Source: Amaranthus tricolor
Lineage: Eukaryota; Streptophyta; Magnoliopsida; Caryophyllales; Amaranthaceae
Direction of reading: 5' to 3'
Length of the DNA: 64,000 nt
Assembly: GCF_026212465.1 (NCBI RefSeq)
Contig: NC_080050.1
Span: forward strand, 4,042,644-4,106,643
A program made the position numbers and the translations under genes. The notes under the pieces were generated by a model that searched no databases, had not been told where the DNA came from, and was given only the letters and a program-made list of their open reading frames with translations. Positions 33,936 to 47,600 of the stretch are shown in pieces. The stretch's first letter is position 1; each line of letters opens with the position of its first letter.

Positions 33936-35160
33936 ATGCAAGATTTAACAGGCAAGTATTCTCTATTTTACTAGTCTGCTATGATGTTAGAATCTTTTCG
34001 TCGTATGTGTGTTAAATGTTAGTCGATAAATTGCAGATATACAGTACCCTATCTTGACTAGAGCCAGGACGTGGACTGAGGCACCGCCAATTATGTGTCT
34101 AACAAGGAAGCGATGGTGGGTTTTCGTGGGAATCAATGTTGCCCTTGTCATTTTAGGCCAAACCGCAGCCATTTTGTTGGGTAGATTTTATTATGTCGAA
34201 GGCGGATCAAGCATGTTCGTAGCTACTCTAGCACAAACCGCAGGGTTTCCCATTCTTTGTATTCTGCTAATCCTTATTCCATCACCCGCAGTCGGTTCCC
34301 CTCCTTGTAACCCCCGTACCAAAAGGCACATTTTCTTGATCTATCTTTTTCTCGGTGTACTTCTTGCGGGCAACAATTTGCTCTACGCACTGGGACTTCT
34401 CTATCTCTCGGCCTCTACCTATTCGCTCATCTGCGTGACGCAATTAGCTTTCAATTCAGTCTTCTCTTACTTCCTTAATTCACAAAAATTCACTCCATTG
34501 ATTCTTAATTCAGTAGTTGTTCTCTCATTTTCCGTGGCTCTACTCGCGGTGAATAATGATTCCGACACACCATCTGGGGTATCTAAGACGGAGTACGCCA
34601 TCGGTTTTTTGTGCACTCTCGGAGCCTCAGCTGTGTACGCTCTGCTCCTGTCTTTGATGCAGCTTTCTTTCGAGCGAGTGTTGAAATGTGAAACTTTTGC
34701 CGCGGTTATAAAGATGCAAATATACACGTCACTTGTTGCAACAATCGTTTCAATAGGCGGGCTTTTTGCAAGCGGACAATGGAGGAATCTACTGATAGAA
34801 ATGGAAGAGTTCAACACAGGCTCTCCCTCGTACATAATGACCCTTGTTTGGACAGCTATATCTTGGCAAATTTGTTCAGTTGGTGTAGTCGGATCGATCT
34901 ATTTGGTTTCGTCTTTGTTTTCAAATGTCGTTAGTACAGTAGCTCTCGCTGCTGCTCCTGTTGCTTCTCAGGTAGTTTTCCATGACGCAATGAATGGCGT
35001 AAAGGGAATTGCGATGCTCCTGAGTCTTTGGGGGTTCGCGTCTTATTTGTTCCAGAACTATGTGGATGATTCTAGAACAGTGAACTCCGAGAAGCAAATA
35101 GTAGAAAGTAGTATCGTTTCGGCTCGAAAGGAACCTTCTTGTGCTGTGTCTTTAGCATGA
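33936..35160 (+). CDS. PUP: Purine permease (PUP family transporter)
   Basis: Membrane carrier of the plant purine-permease family (EamA/DMT superfamily), which takes up adenine, cytokinins or related compounds with protons. Two coding exons, 33936-33951 and 34037-35160, give 379 residues. The start ATG at 33936 gives MQDLTDIQYPIL, then runs in frame into TRKRWWVFVGINVALVILGQ. The intron has a GC donor (ACAG/GCAAGT) and a normal AG acceptor (attgcag). Family marks include GQTAAILLGRFYYVEGGSS, LAGNNLLYALGLLYL, STYSLICVTQLAFNSVFSYF, LGASAVYALLLSLMQLSF and a C-terminal LLSLWGFASYLFQNY. About ten hydrophobic segments are visible, as in the family. Exact substrate cannot be read from sequence. Transcription may start near 27800, across a copia-bearing intron. 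Confidence 0.92.
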
Positions 35161-36385
35161 TTCTTTCAGTTGTTTCAGATTTCAATCATCAATTGTATTG
35201 ATCCTTTGTATCATTGAGATCCCAAAGTAGTTTGAAATGTTAATTCTTTGGAAGAAGTAAATTAATATTGAGATTCTTGTGATTGTAGATTCCTGATTTT
35301 ATTGATTCATTGATTAGTGAGCTTTTGTTCTTCTGTATGATACTAAGGTAGTAAGGCTTAAGGCTTAACATTATTGGTATATGATAAACCCTTGTCCCTT
35401 AATCCTTTCGTACTTTTAAATTTACAGTATTTTTTTTTATCGAAGATAAAGGCTGGAGTATTGCATACAAAGGGGAAGGGAAATTAACCTTTCTTATGGG
35501 CGGTGAGAATTGAATATTTGTCACAATGATAAAAGGGAAAAGCTTCAAACACCTAACCAACCAAAACTTATATTGAGTTTGCAACATTTTATTTCTACAT
35601 ATGAGAATTTTTAGAAAAAAAATATAGCAAATTAAATTGAAATAGAGGAACTATGTCACGACCTAGGCCGTTCGAACATGATAATGATTTATTGCACAAC
35701 AATACAACCAAAAACTATATTTCTCACACTATCGTTACTAAAGTTTATTTTCGGTCTACATTATTATTACGCCCACAAAACTAATATGTTTTAGTTAATT
35801 TAAATCTATATTTTATACTGAATAACTAAATCAAAGGCATTCAGTATTGTAGGTACCTTTTAGTAAATTGATTTGAGTTAAAACACTACTTATTATAATA
35901 GTAGTATGCAATAAGTAGCGTTTTGTCAATTTATCTAGTATTTTGTGAAAGCAAATAAAGCTAGATTCTCAAAAGGGGTAGTTCAAATAAATAATGATAA
36001 TTTATAATACTGACAAATTATTTTTATATGGAAGAAATTTAATAGGATGAGACTTTTAAGATGTTAGTGTTTTTTTATTTGGTTTACTTTATTAATATTT
36101 GTTTGTCGTTTTATAGTAATTTACAAATTATGATGATTAGTCGAAATTTTTACTTGTCAAAAATAAAATCCTAAAAATTTCACCAATTTTACTTATAAAA
36201 TGTCATTTTTTTTAAAAAAATAGTGACCCCTGGACAACAAAATTTGCAATACAAGACAAATAAGAGTAGAAGGCTTAGTTATGGTGTCTAGGAATTTCAT
36301 CTGAACCACAAAATCTAACAATTTAACATAACCTCTAATTAAAAGATGCTGCCTCTAATATTTCCCAAAAAGACATCGAAATTGT
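35161..36385. other. Intergenic stretch, no gene seen
   Basis: Holds the 3'UTR of the permease gene (to about 35400) and the promoter of the next gene. No protein-like frame and no clear element ends. Confidence 0.5.
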
Positions 36386-37777
36386 ATGGCTTCTACAACA
36401 TCTCCTCCATCTCCATTTTCTCTCTTCATTGGAACCAGAAATAATGGTTATTGGAAGAAGCAAGTCAGTATCCTGATACAAAACGCAGTGTCTAAGAGGA
36501 AAAATCATGTAAAACTCTGCGTTTTTGCCACAACCCAAGAAGCAGGAAAGCCACAAAGACCAGGTCCTGGAGTTGATACAAGGATTCATTGGGAGAATGA
36601 AGATGAAGGATGGATTGGAGGGAACAATTCTAAAGCTAAAGAACAACAGTTTAAAGATGAAACTGAAGTTGATCAAAACAGTTTTTTGGGTCAAAAGTTT
36701 TCTGAGTTGCTCCATTCTTCTGATTCTCATTATCAGTGAGTTACTCTCATGTTTTTACAGTGATAAATTCATTAGTAATTGTAAATCACAAATTCGTGTC
36801 CTTGAGAGACTATATCTAGAATATTATCGGTAAGCATTTAGAATATTCTAAGTACTTAAATACTTACTTGGTCGATATTAAATATATTATAAGTATGCAT
36901 TAAAGACGTTGTAAATAGGCATTAAAAATATGATAAGCAGGTTAGTAGGCTAAGTTTTTCGATAGGCATTAGGAATATTATAAGTAGACATTTTAAGTAT
37001 TTTTTCAATAGGCATTAAATATATTGTTAATTGACATAAAGAATAATATAAGTTGGCATTAAGGAGATTTAGTGGGCTGGGCTGAAGAGGAGGCGGTCTC
37101 TCAAGCCTCGGGTTACCCGCTGATTGTAAATTTATCTCACATAGATTCAACAAATTAGTTGAAAAAGATTTGAGTGTTCGATTTTATTTATATGTTTTTG
37201 ACTATTAGGATTTTTTTTTAGGTTTATTTATGGATTTTGTTGAGTCGAAGGATACATTGAGTAAGATAATGACAAGTGTTCCTTTAAAAATAGGAAACAA
37301 GTCTTTTTGATCAATTTACTAGTCAAGGATGCTAATTAGTGGAATTTAATACTGACCAGGTTCTTAGGAATAAAACCAGATGCTGATTTAGAAGAGATTA
37401 AAACAGCATATAGAAGATTATCAAAAGAATACCACCCAGATACAACTTCACTGCCAATCAAAACAGCATCAGAAAAGTTCATGAGGCTACGTGAAATCTA
37501 CGATGTTTTGAGTGATGAAGAAAGCCGAAGATTCTATGATTGGACGCTGGCACAAGAGGCAGCGAGTCGTCAGGCGGAGAAGCTGAGGATGAAACTCGAA
37601 GATCCTTACGAGCAAGAAGTTATGAACTATGAACCGGTACCTGATCTGGTAGACAGGCTTGGTGGAAAAAATATAGAGCTCAGTGATCAAGCTATGACTG
37701 CTCTCACTTTTGATGCTATTATTGTTGTCTTCTCTATTTTTTGTATTATATATGCTGTATTTTTTAAGGAGTACTAA
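36386..37777 (+). CDS. ndhT: NDH complex subunit T (J-domain, NdhT/CRRJ), chloroplast
   Basis: Likely nuclear-encoded subunit T of the chloroplast NAD(P)H dehydrogenase-like complex, which serves cyclic electron flow around photosystem I. Exons 36386-36735 and 37360-37777 give 255 residues with a phase-2 junction (CA/GTGAGT, acceptor gaccag). The N-terminus is Ser/Thr-rich and basic (MASTTSPPSPFSLF, then RNNGYWKK), as in a plastid transit peptide. A J domain runs from about residue 116 to 180: FLGIKPDADLEEIKTAYRRL, then KEYHPD with the HPD at 142-144. A C-terminal membrane segment (DAIIVVFSIFCIIYAVFF) lies near residues 231-250. This layout of transit peptide, J domain and terminal membrane helix matches NdhT. 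A different chloroplast J protein is possible but less likely. Confidence 0.85.
36786..37145. mobile_element. MITE-like insertion in the ndhT intron
   Basis: Repeated 'aggcattaaaaatatgataa' type motifs between a left 'cttgagagactatatct' and a right 'gaggaggcggtctctcaagc'. It is the same motif family as the MITE at 18382-18601, and fills most of the 624-bp intron. Confidence 0.6.
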
Positions 37778-38690
37778 TAGATATATATACATCTTCTATA
37801 TATAGAATAAAATTGAAACTAGCAGATTACATAAATGTTTTATAAGAGTGTACAGAAATGGTATCTTTTAACACAATTATATACATACTTCATAGACTAC
37901 AAACAATATGCACCGATTGTTTGGAACTAATTCAACCAAAAGCTTAAACTGATGGTTGAGGCACCGAAATATGTTATATTTTCTAACATGTCTCCTTACA
38001 CAAAAGCCCTTTGAGTTAAAAGTGTGAATGCAACATAGGCCTTTTTCATATCTAACGCTAAATATTCAACTTTAAAGGAGTGGTGGTTGAAATTCGAATC
38101 TATAACCATTTGTCACGCTGGCTTCTGATATCATGTCGACAAACCAACTCAACAAAAGGTTAAACTGATGATTGAAGCCTCATAATATGTTATATACTCT
38201 AAAACTTAAATATTTCAAATCATGTTCTCTTCACCGGAACTTCATTAAATTTTATCCACAAGAATCAATTTTAACTCGTGATATACATGAAAACTAATTT
38301 TTAGAGCATGTATATCCCGAGTTTAGTTAGTTAAAGCGTAACTTTACCGATCAAAACTGAACTTTGCATTCGAGTGAACTTTACATATGCAAGCTCATAC
38401 TTGACAAGTGGGGGTGGAAACAGAAAACTGAACAAGAATGAAAGGCATCAAAGATTGAAACAAAATTGCAGCGCGAACAGTTCCCTGTTGCAGTTTTTAT
38501 TACTTCAGGATACAGTAGTTGTTCATTGCCAGTTACCATGCTATGAAACAAGGGTGCTTTCGTCACAAAACCGATGCTACGGCACATTTAGGCAAGACGC
38601 GATGCATCCATTTTCATAGTTATAAATACTTTTTGATCAGTACAAATAAATCACAAACGGTTCTTGTCAATGGAGCATAGAAGAGTTGTA
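37778..38690. other. Convergent 3' region between ndhT and histidinol dehydrogenase
   Basis: No coding frame supported. A direct repeat of about 60 bp is present: 'ttaaactgatg(g/a)ttga' followed by 'atatgttatat' at about 37945-37985 and again at about 38158-38200. This suggests a fragment of a dispersed element. Confidence 0.5.
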
Positions 38691-41600
38691 TCATCTTGTG
38701 TTAGACCCTTGTCGTGCCTCAATCTCCTGAAGTCTCAAGGTTACAGCTCGTTTGTGAGCATCCAGTCCCTCAACTTCAGCCATTGCTGCCACATATGGTC
38801 CTAAATTTCTCAGACCTTCCTCTGTTAAAGACTGAACTGTTATGTACTTCTGGAAGGAATCCAGTGACACCCCACCGTACATTCTAGCATAGCCATATGT
38901 TGGAAGGACGTGATTTGTTCCACTTGCATAATCTCCAACACTTTCAGGCGTCCATTGCCCCATAAATACTGATCCTGAAAAGATCATCAGCACTGATGAA
39001 ATTAGAAACTGTATCCAGCCTAAAAAATCACTCAATTTTTTGATATTTGAATTTCTTATGCAATACGAAAAATTAATGTATCGAAAGTGGAACACACATT
39101 TGTCTAAAATACAATAGCAGAAATATAGTATTGATAAGAAAGTTAGTAAAAGTTTTATAGAAGATGAGAACTTTTATATGAATAGTACAGGAAAGATGGC
39201 CACAGGCGGATGACCTTTAAGTGCCAGAGCCAGAGTCCAGAGAACCGAAGATATACCTGCATTCTCAATGAAGCTCTCCCATTTCTCAGCATCTTTCACA
39301 TTGATAATCAAATGCTCAGGTGCATACAAGTTGGAGAAAGAGATAGCCTGCGAATGGAAAGCTTATTAGGCCAAGCATTGCATTTCTGAAAAGAACAAAA
39401 AAAATACCATCTTAATGAAGAAAAGTTCCAGTAAAATTCATTCACTCTTTTTGAATTAGAGGAAGGGTAAATGTCAGAGATAAGAAAGACAAAAACATCC
39501 AAATGCAGGCACAGCACACATTAAGCAACATATAAAAAGATAAGAGCACTAACCTCAACCATATCACGAGCAAACACGGTAAAACTGTGAGATAACGCTT
39601 TTGACGCAAATTCCCCTCTAGGAAGACTATCACATTGCTTGCTAATTTCATCCTCAATAGCACTTAGATTCACATCCTCACCAGCTACAACGAGAACAAC
39701 CTGACTATCTGGTCCATGCTCTGCCTGAAAATACATAATTATTTGTTTGCATCAAACTTGCAAGCAGAAAGACACATTTTTCATCCAACAATCAAACAAA
39801 TATTACGCAAAGAATAACTTTTTAAAGCAATATATATAGTAATAGGAGATAGACTGATGTCACACAGTGATGAACGCGCGGAGGCCACCTATTCTACAAG
39901 TATACAGCAGGAAGCATAGCAGGGCAGCATAGTAATTTTGTTATTAATTCTGTTTTAGTAAAACAAAATGTATACAATGAATTCAGAAAATTCAGTTATA
40001 CAATATGCTGAGGTGGATAGAAATTTGTTAGGAAGGATCTTCTAGAATGGGAGGGATCTCTTCTATATATTGTAAAGGGAAGGGTACAATCTTTCATTCT
40101 TGTATAACATCATTGTGTATCAGCACACTAGGAGCTACCGAGCCGCTAAAAAATTTCAGGGGGAGTGCCTAACTCTTCTACTATCATAATACTACAAGCA
40201 TTCTACCTTCTATCTTCAATCTTCTTCTCTCTTTCTTTCTCTTTAGTTTGACAGTAATACCAGAGTATTACACACACACAAGAAAGAAATAAAACCCCAC
40301 TACACGGTCAATAACAACCATACTGTTGGGATCAAGGCTTTGGCATTGTTTTTTCCCAAGGAATTAAGCCATGTTCAAGAAATATTCATGAGGGTTGATT
40401 TTATGGAGTTTCGAGATACATCTATCACTCTAAAAAACAAGCAGATTGTCTTCTCATGAAGGTTATTTTTTTTAAGAGCTCTTAAAAAAAGACGGGCTCA
40501 ACTTTCAACATCTAAGAAAAGTTGTCTGAGGCTGTTTCAAGAAAGAACCAAACATGATATTTAACCCCATAAGGTTGTTTGTTCCCCCCAAACTAATTCA
40601 ATATGAACCCTCAAGTCACTCACAAGGCCACTCTTCAGAGGCAATGCACAAACCCAACATTCAATTGAATTCACAAATTCCAATCCTTCACAAAAAATGT
40701 TTAGCATCGAGAGATGTATCTATATATCATGACATGAAACAACGAGTTTCTAACAATCTTCCTCCGCCCAAATTTCCTATTGGCTCCAAGCAACAGCCAA
40801 AGTACCATGATGTGGCATTTGCTGCTGACACTATGACGGAGCATCTCGTTTGTTTTGAAATTCTTACAGTCCATCTTCAAGATAATATCCACATATTCTT
40901 AAAACATAGATTCCCATAATTAAAGTACTCAATTGAAAATTCAAGCAATCTTAGCCAACCATATAAACAGAAAAGCATTAAAATTACTAAACACAGACAG
41001 TAAAGTGATACAAAAATCTCACGGCACCACTCATTTCTACTAGATGAGCATGCAAGTAGCCATGTTCAGAAAATGTCTACAATTAAATGATTGATTTAAG
41101 AATAAGCACTACATGTATCATTCTAAAGGTTAAGATATATTGTCTTTTCCATATATTATGTTAGGGTATCAAACTCTCACACAGAAACAGGTAATAACTA
41201 CTAAATACCCAAAAACCCAACTTATTGACTCATCAATCTGTACACTAATGCTGCAACTTCTCCCTTCAAAAAACTATCAATTAATGACCAAAGCAGTTGT
41301 GTAAGACGCCAATATCAACATGGAAACTTGAGGTATAGAAAAAAGAAAGAGGCACAGAGGTAAACTGATATCAGTGATCTGTCCAGCAAACTAATGTCAG
41401 GGCGTCAAGCTCCACATGGGTCATGAACACAAGTAACTGGAAGAGTGAACCATAAGCATAACTTCTGCTTCATAACCATTAAGTCATCATGTCAATAATG
41501 CAACTAGCTTTATCATTCAAAAATCTATGACATGTTGATAAGCAGCAGTAAGGCAATGCAGACATCAAAATACAAGAGCGAAATTGGCAGTGGCATTGAT

Positions 41601-44600
41601 AAATAACTCGAAGATAAAGAAACACCTGAGAAAGCAAGTCTGCTGCAACATGGACAGGGTTAGCATGTTTGTCAGCAATCACCAGAACTTCTGAAGGGCC
41701 AGCAGGCATATCAATCGAGATCATAGCTTCACTATTCTGATAGGAGGCAACATTCGTATCAAAATCTTGGACTTTTAGCTTAAAACACATTAACCATTAC
41801 CTGTAGGATCATTTTTGCAGCTGTCACATATTGATTTCCAGGTCCAAAGATCTTTTCAACCTGCAAATTTGATGAAATCACAAACAATTGAATCGTTGGA
41901 TAATGAAGGTATAAATACATCCTAATTGCACATAGTATTCAAGATTTATACAAATTAAAATATCTAAACCGTCAACTGATAAATAGTTCAAATTTCTTAA
42001 TCTGAATCCTGATAATTCACAAATCTTAATTCCAAAGAAAGCAAATTAGACGTAAAACCAACCACCTCAAGTAGATATATTGAACCACATGTAAAGGTTC
42101 AAGTGAAAACATGAAGCTCAAACGCAAAAGGTCTTGTTAGCTATAGGTGAGTTGAAGCGTGACACGATGGATTATAAGCTTCCTGATTTAAATCTTGGAA
42201 ACCATGGTCTTACATGCATGATCTGAAATAAATAACTACTCAATTAGCCTATTATTATTAGGTTCAAATTTGGGATATAAATCTTGGAAGGCAAGTGTTG
42301 GAAATATAGGCCTTTTCTAGGTCTTCATAAAGTCTTCTTACGGCTACAATTATCAACACACATTAGTTAATAATATGTATAAAATTTATACGTGAAAAAT
42401 GTGTTTAGAGTTGTGTTTAGCATGTGTTTTATATGGAAAGGTATGGTGTGACATGAACTTGTCGTTGCATTAATAAAGTTATTTCCCGACTATCCCAAAT
42501 GTAAATAGAGGGGACTTTCTCAAGGTTAACACACCCACCAAAAGCAATGTACACTAACTAACTACTTGAAGTGTGGGGCAAATACCACTCTTGCACAAGT
42601 GATAGAAAAAGAGATGAGAAATTGAGAATTGCGTGTTTGCAAATAAATGAAACATCATCTATTCATAGGGATTTTCTAACAATTCTTTTTGAACCTTCAT
42701 AAAGCATGGTCAAAGGATATAAATGTATTTTATTATAATTAATTCACACCATGAATGAAAAAAGAGTTGTTGGAGAAATTAAATAACTCCATGAATGAAA
42801 AAAGAGTTCTTGGAGAAGGCTTCAAATGGCCGTTTATCCAACAGCAAGGTCTTACATGCAAGGTCTTAGATTATAAGTTAGTAAAGATGATTTTTCTGAT
42901 AGGGTTTTTTCATCGTCTTTTGCACCAATTTTATTAGTTTACTTAATCCCGAGTAATGTAATATAATATCCCAAACTAGGGTGTATGTAAGTTATTTAGC
43001 ATTTTTTTCGGTAATTTTTGGGCTAGTTTTAGGTATGTGTACTTGGTGATCAAGTATATTGCCTAGTGGGTTACGACTGGGTTTTAGACAGGTCCAAACA
43101 GCATGATTAGTTGTCATAAACAGTATCCAGTAGGAGTAGTAAATGTTGTTTATAATAAATAAATATGTGACTTGTAACATTAAATATTCATCAAATTATT
43201 CCAGACTTCCAGTTATTTGAACATATGCTCAAGCTTTACGTATAAATATTTTTTTATTTGGCAAGACAATTGTTAAGGGAGTTTTCTATAGTTGTGAGGA
43301 CTGTTATAAGTTGAAGAATATCAAGAGCTGCTAGTATCCAACTATTGATATTCATAACCTGAATTTGAACGTTTGTAAGGATCCTAAACCAACATATACG
43401 ACTAGTTCTTGTTTGAGTATCCACAAGATCATATCTTTTACATTATTAAAGCAAACATCCTTGTATATTTACATTATATTTGAAATCTTAGTACCTTTGG
43501 ACAAGAAGACGTTCCCCAGGCCATAGCAGCAATGGCCTGCTCAACAGAAAATGAAGAAAGAAATGAACACCAGCAAAAAAATGATAAAAATTAGAATTCA
43601 GACGATTGCTCATATAAAGGAAATAGTAGTTTACAGAAGTACAGGCCCTCATACCTGAGCTCCTCCAGCTTTAAGGATATGAGTGACGCCTGCTTTCTTG
43701 GCACAGTAGAGAACCTCCTATAGGAAAAAGTGAGAATATTCAATATGAAAATCAACATGAGCACACCAGACTACCACTTAGGTGATTGCAAATACAATAC
43801 CTTGCATATGCTGCCTTCCTGACTTGGAGGGGTCGCAAGAACTACTGTTTTGCAGCCAGCAATTTTAGCAGGCTAGAATAGAAGGCATAAAATGTTGTCA
43901 ACAGAAAATCCAAATCCTCAAAAGCTTTCATGAAAGGCACAGGGATATAATATTTGCAACTCACAATTGAAAGCATAAGAGCTGTGGAGGGCAATACAGC
44001 AGTCCCTCCAGGAACATAAAGACCCACTGCACCAATGCTTCGTGCTACACGCTTGCATCTAACACCCTGACTTTGGAAAACTCAATCAGCAAGATAAGTA
44101 AAGATAATGTAAGAAATTGGGTCCACATACCACATCCATAAGAAACTGACCTTCATGTTCTCAACACTTCTCTCTTCTGACTTTTGAGCAGCATGAAATG
44201 CATATATGTTATCATACGCAACATCAAAAGCCTTTCTAATATGAGGATCAAGCTGCAATAATGGATAAACAATTGAAAGCTACAAAATCAATAGGACTTG
44301 TTGCGGCCCTTGCATGTTATAAAAACTTTAATTTCTGATTTTCAATAAGTATAATTTCTTATCCTCAAGTCTTCAAGAAGTACCTCTGGATCAGGTAAAT
44401 CTGCAACTTCTTCCACTACCACATCCAAATTGACTCTATCAAATTTGGCAGTATATCTGTCATGAAACAGTTAAACAAAGTTTATAGCAGAAGTTAGTAA
44501 GTCAATTAGAAGAAGAGGATAACAATGGGATACATAAGGCTACAAACATAAGCATAAAAACTTACTCTTTCACCGCATCATCACCCCGTGTACGGACATC

Positions 44601-47600
44601 GTCAACAATCGGTTGAACCTGACAAATGATAAAGAAAAACTTAACACTGAGCGAGACTCCTCCGAGAGAGACATCCTTTATTTCAAAGATAGAAAAAGAA
44701 AGAAAAACTATATGGAAAAATGAGTTTGGAAGAACAAATAGAATTGCGAAGAAAAGCATGTGTGAAACCACAAGTGATATCATTATTCATGTAGCCGAAT
44801 CCATCTTTGGGACAAGGGCATAAGGCATTGACATTATAGTTGTTAAAAGAAAGAAATTCCTCCCAATCCCTCCCAAGGAAAAATTAAATTCTCATTAGAA
44901 GGAAAAGACAAGGAAGATGCTTTCTTCTGGGAAGCCTCTCAGGAAAAAAGTGTAATAGACTGGCCAAGAACAGTAACAATAATCATAATGTAAACACACA
45001 GCAATGAGCAATTCAAGTCTGCCCCTAACTCCAAAAGTTATTCCTTATCATTCCAATCCAAAAAGCTATCCAAACATTACAAGGCTGGCTGTTTATATAG
45101 CCTAAGTCCAACAAAAAATATTAAAAAATAACAGTTGTCCTAACTAATAACAGAATACAGCTTAAGCCCAACTAATTGTAAAATATCGATAATGCCTTTT
45201 GACCCTTTGACCCAATTTATCACAAAAATCTTGTAAAGAGGTAGGTAGCCCTGGCTTTAGGAAATCTGGAAGATAAAATAAAATTATCTCTATCCAATCT
45301 ATGATAGAGAATGCACGAACAACCAGACCATGACCTTCATGTTTGATAAATATTGCAAACCAAAATGCTCCCTTCTCTTTCTCAATGGCTACCATATCTA
45401 ACAGGATATGGAGAAGAGGTGGCCTTTGATTGAGTTATATCCACAGGACGCATAGGAAATACAGTAATGACAAGCACCTGGTTTGATGATTGTACCAGAC
45501 TATCTTATGTCCTTTTTGCAGGGAGTATGTTAAGATCTGATGGCTCATCCTTAGTCTCCTCCATTATTTGTGGATCCAACGGAGCTTGGATCCCCTTTCT
45601 TTTCTGATCTAGAAAATATGTACAGGCGCTTCGTGATCACTTATTAATGGAGATATTTCCGATTCCGAGGAAGCCTATAAAGATCTTTGGTCAGCCATGG
45701 CATCACCTTCCTACTTTAGGAATGACTATCCTTGGAAAGAAGTCGATTTCCCCCAATGGCCAGTATCAAAGCATTCCTTTGGATCATCCTATGGGAAAGC
45801 CTCCCTATCTGTGTTGTGCTTATTTAACAGACACATAGAACCATCCCTTTCATGTTAGATATGTCAAATTACTTTGAAATCTATCCTCCATGCACTAAGG
45901 CTACCCCTTAGAGGTGGTGAATAATAGAGCCTCCCCAGTCCCCGCTGAAGTCTGAATAATTATTTCTTCACCCTCTCCTTAAGGAGCACGATCCTATCAA
46001 GACTTCAACAAGACCACTTCCCAAACCATCTAGGCATTCGAGGACCTACTTAATTTGCCTTCATTTGCTTGAGAATTTGGATTATGACGAACAAGATAAT
46101 TTTTCAAGGGACACATCTTGCTGTGGACGTGTACTTTCTAGGTCCAAGAATCCCATTATAGTCAACCCTTCCACTCCTCCTTTGAGCCATCTATCCTTGC
46201 AACAATTCATTACCTCTCCACTCCTTTATCATTTATGTTGATACTTGTTTCTTCCTCACCTCTTCCACAGCTAGTTATTTTAGTGGGTGAAAGTTTAGTT
46301 TGCAATTTGGTTTCTTATACAATTAAATCAAACGAAATTTCATTCGTATCTTTTAATCCTAAAATAAACCACATTTATTTTTTCAATTCAAACAAAATTT
46401 TCAACTAAAAACAAAACTAAACTTTAAACCATAATAGTATATAAAAAAAATGAAAATTACATTATCAATCTAAGGTCAAAAAATAGAACGCGAGTTCTTG
46501 AATAAACGCTTATTTTTATAGTAAGAGCACTTAAGTCTTCATATTTGCACGTAGGGGCTGGGGTTGCATAGGGTTTGCTCAACTAGTACTTTATCCTAAT
46601 TCAGAACGTGAGCACCTATTTAATTCCATTTGGAATTTTGGTTCTTAGTAGCTTAAACATAATCCAAGCCAAAATATTTCGATTTCCAGTGTTCCAAACA
46701 AAATTATAGAAGATCCAAACCATATTTTTTTTTAGTTTGATTGGTTAGCGTTGTGGTTTTTATCCGAAATACTTCACCACTACTAGTATGTGCAAGGATG
46801 CCAATGGCTTTTCGATCAAAGGTTTATGGCTATGGTTCCTGCATTTACCCACTTCTTGCTAAGATTTTGGAATTGATTGAGATAGCTAGATGGAGCCCTA
46901 AAAATTCTATGTCATTTTTTTTATTCCTTGATGACTGCTAATGGACAAATCGTTCCCGTAGGCATAGCAACAGGTTTTCAGACACTTCATACTTGCAGGG
47001 AGTTTCATGAAAGATATCAAAAGCCCAAGTTTTTAAGGTGTTAAAAGAGAATTTAAAGGAAGTAGATCTCCAAAATCATTTTACAAGGAAGGAGCAGCAG
47101 CCAAGTGAAAGAAGGAACATATTTTCAGCTCTCAACCCCTCCCAATTTTGTACTTCCTCTGATTTGTACACTTCATGTTTTCATGCTAATTAATGCATTG
47201 TTTTAATTCTTAATGCATTTAATTGCATATAATTAAAAATTACAAATAGCTAATAATATGAAAGTATGCATTGAGACAAATCGAACAAAATTCACATGAC
47301 TATGTATTTTTATACATAAAGAATAAGTAAAACAATATTGATTGATGAATAGTGGATACAATTCAATTGTAGCAACTATTTTGAACCATCGGTAGTATAT
47401 GATAATCGAGGTTGTGATTTAAAATCCGACTTGTTAAGTCTGGTTTACAATCCTAATTTCACAATGTACCGTATTAACTCTAGTATTACCATGCCCAATC
47501 CTACGCACTGGTCGAAATCTATTTAAATTAACTAATATATGCTTGTGTTTTCAAAAGCACGCCCGAGGCAGGCCTAGGCATGAGGTGCTAAAAAGTGATC

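Noticed and set aside
34054..34056. Start of the permease at 34054
   Set aside because: That codon is TTG and internal; the in-frame ATG at 33936 across a GC-AG intron fits better.
36525..36833. Second open frame overlapping ndhT exon 1
   Set aside because: Alternative frame of the real exon; conserved joining to the J domain uses the other frame.
46741..46941. 66-codon plus-strand frame in a histidinol dehydrogenase intron
   Set aside because: No recognisable domain and no supporting splice context; likely chance.
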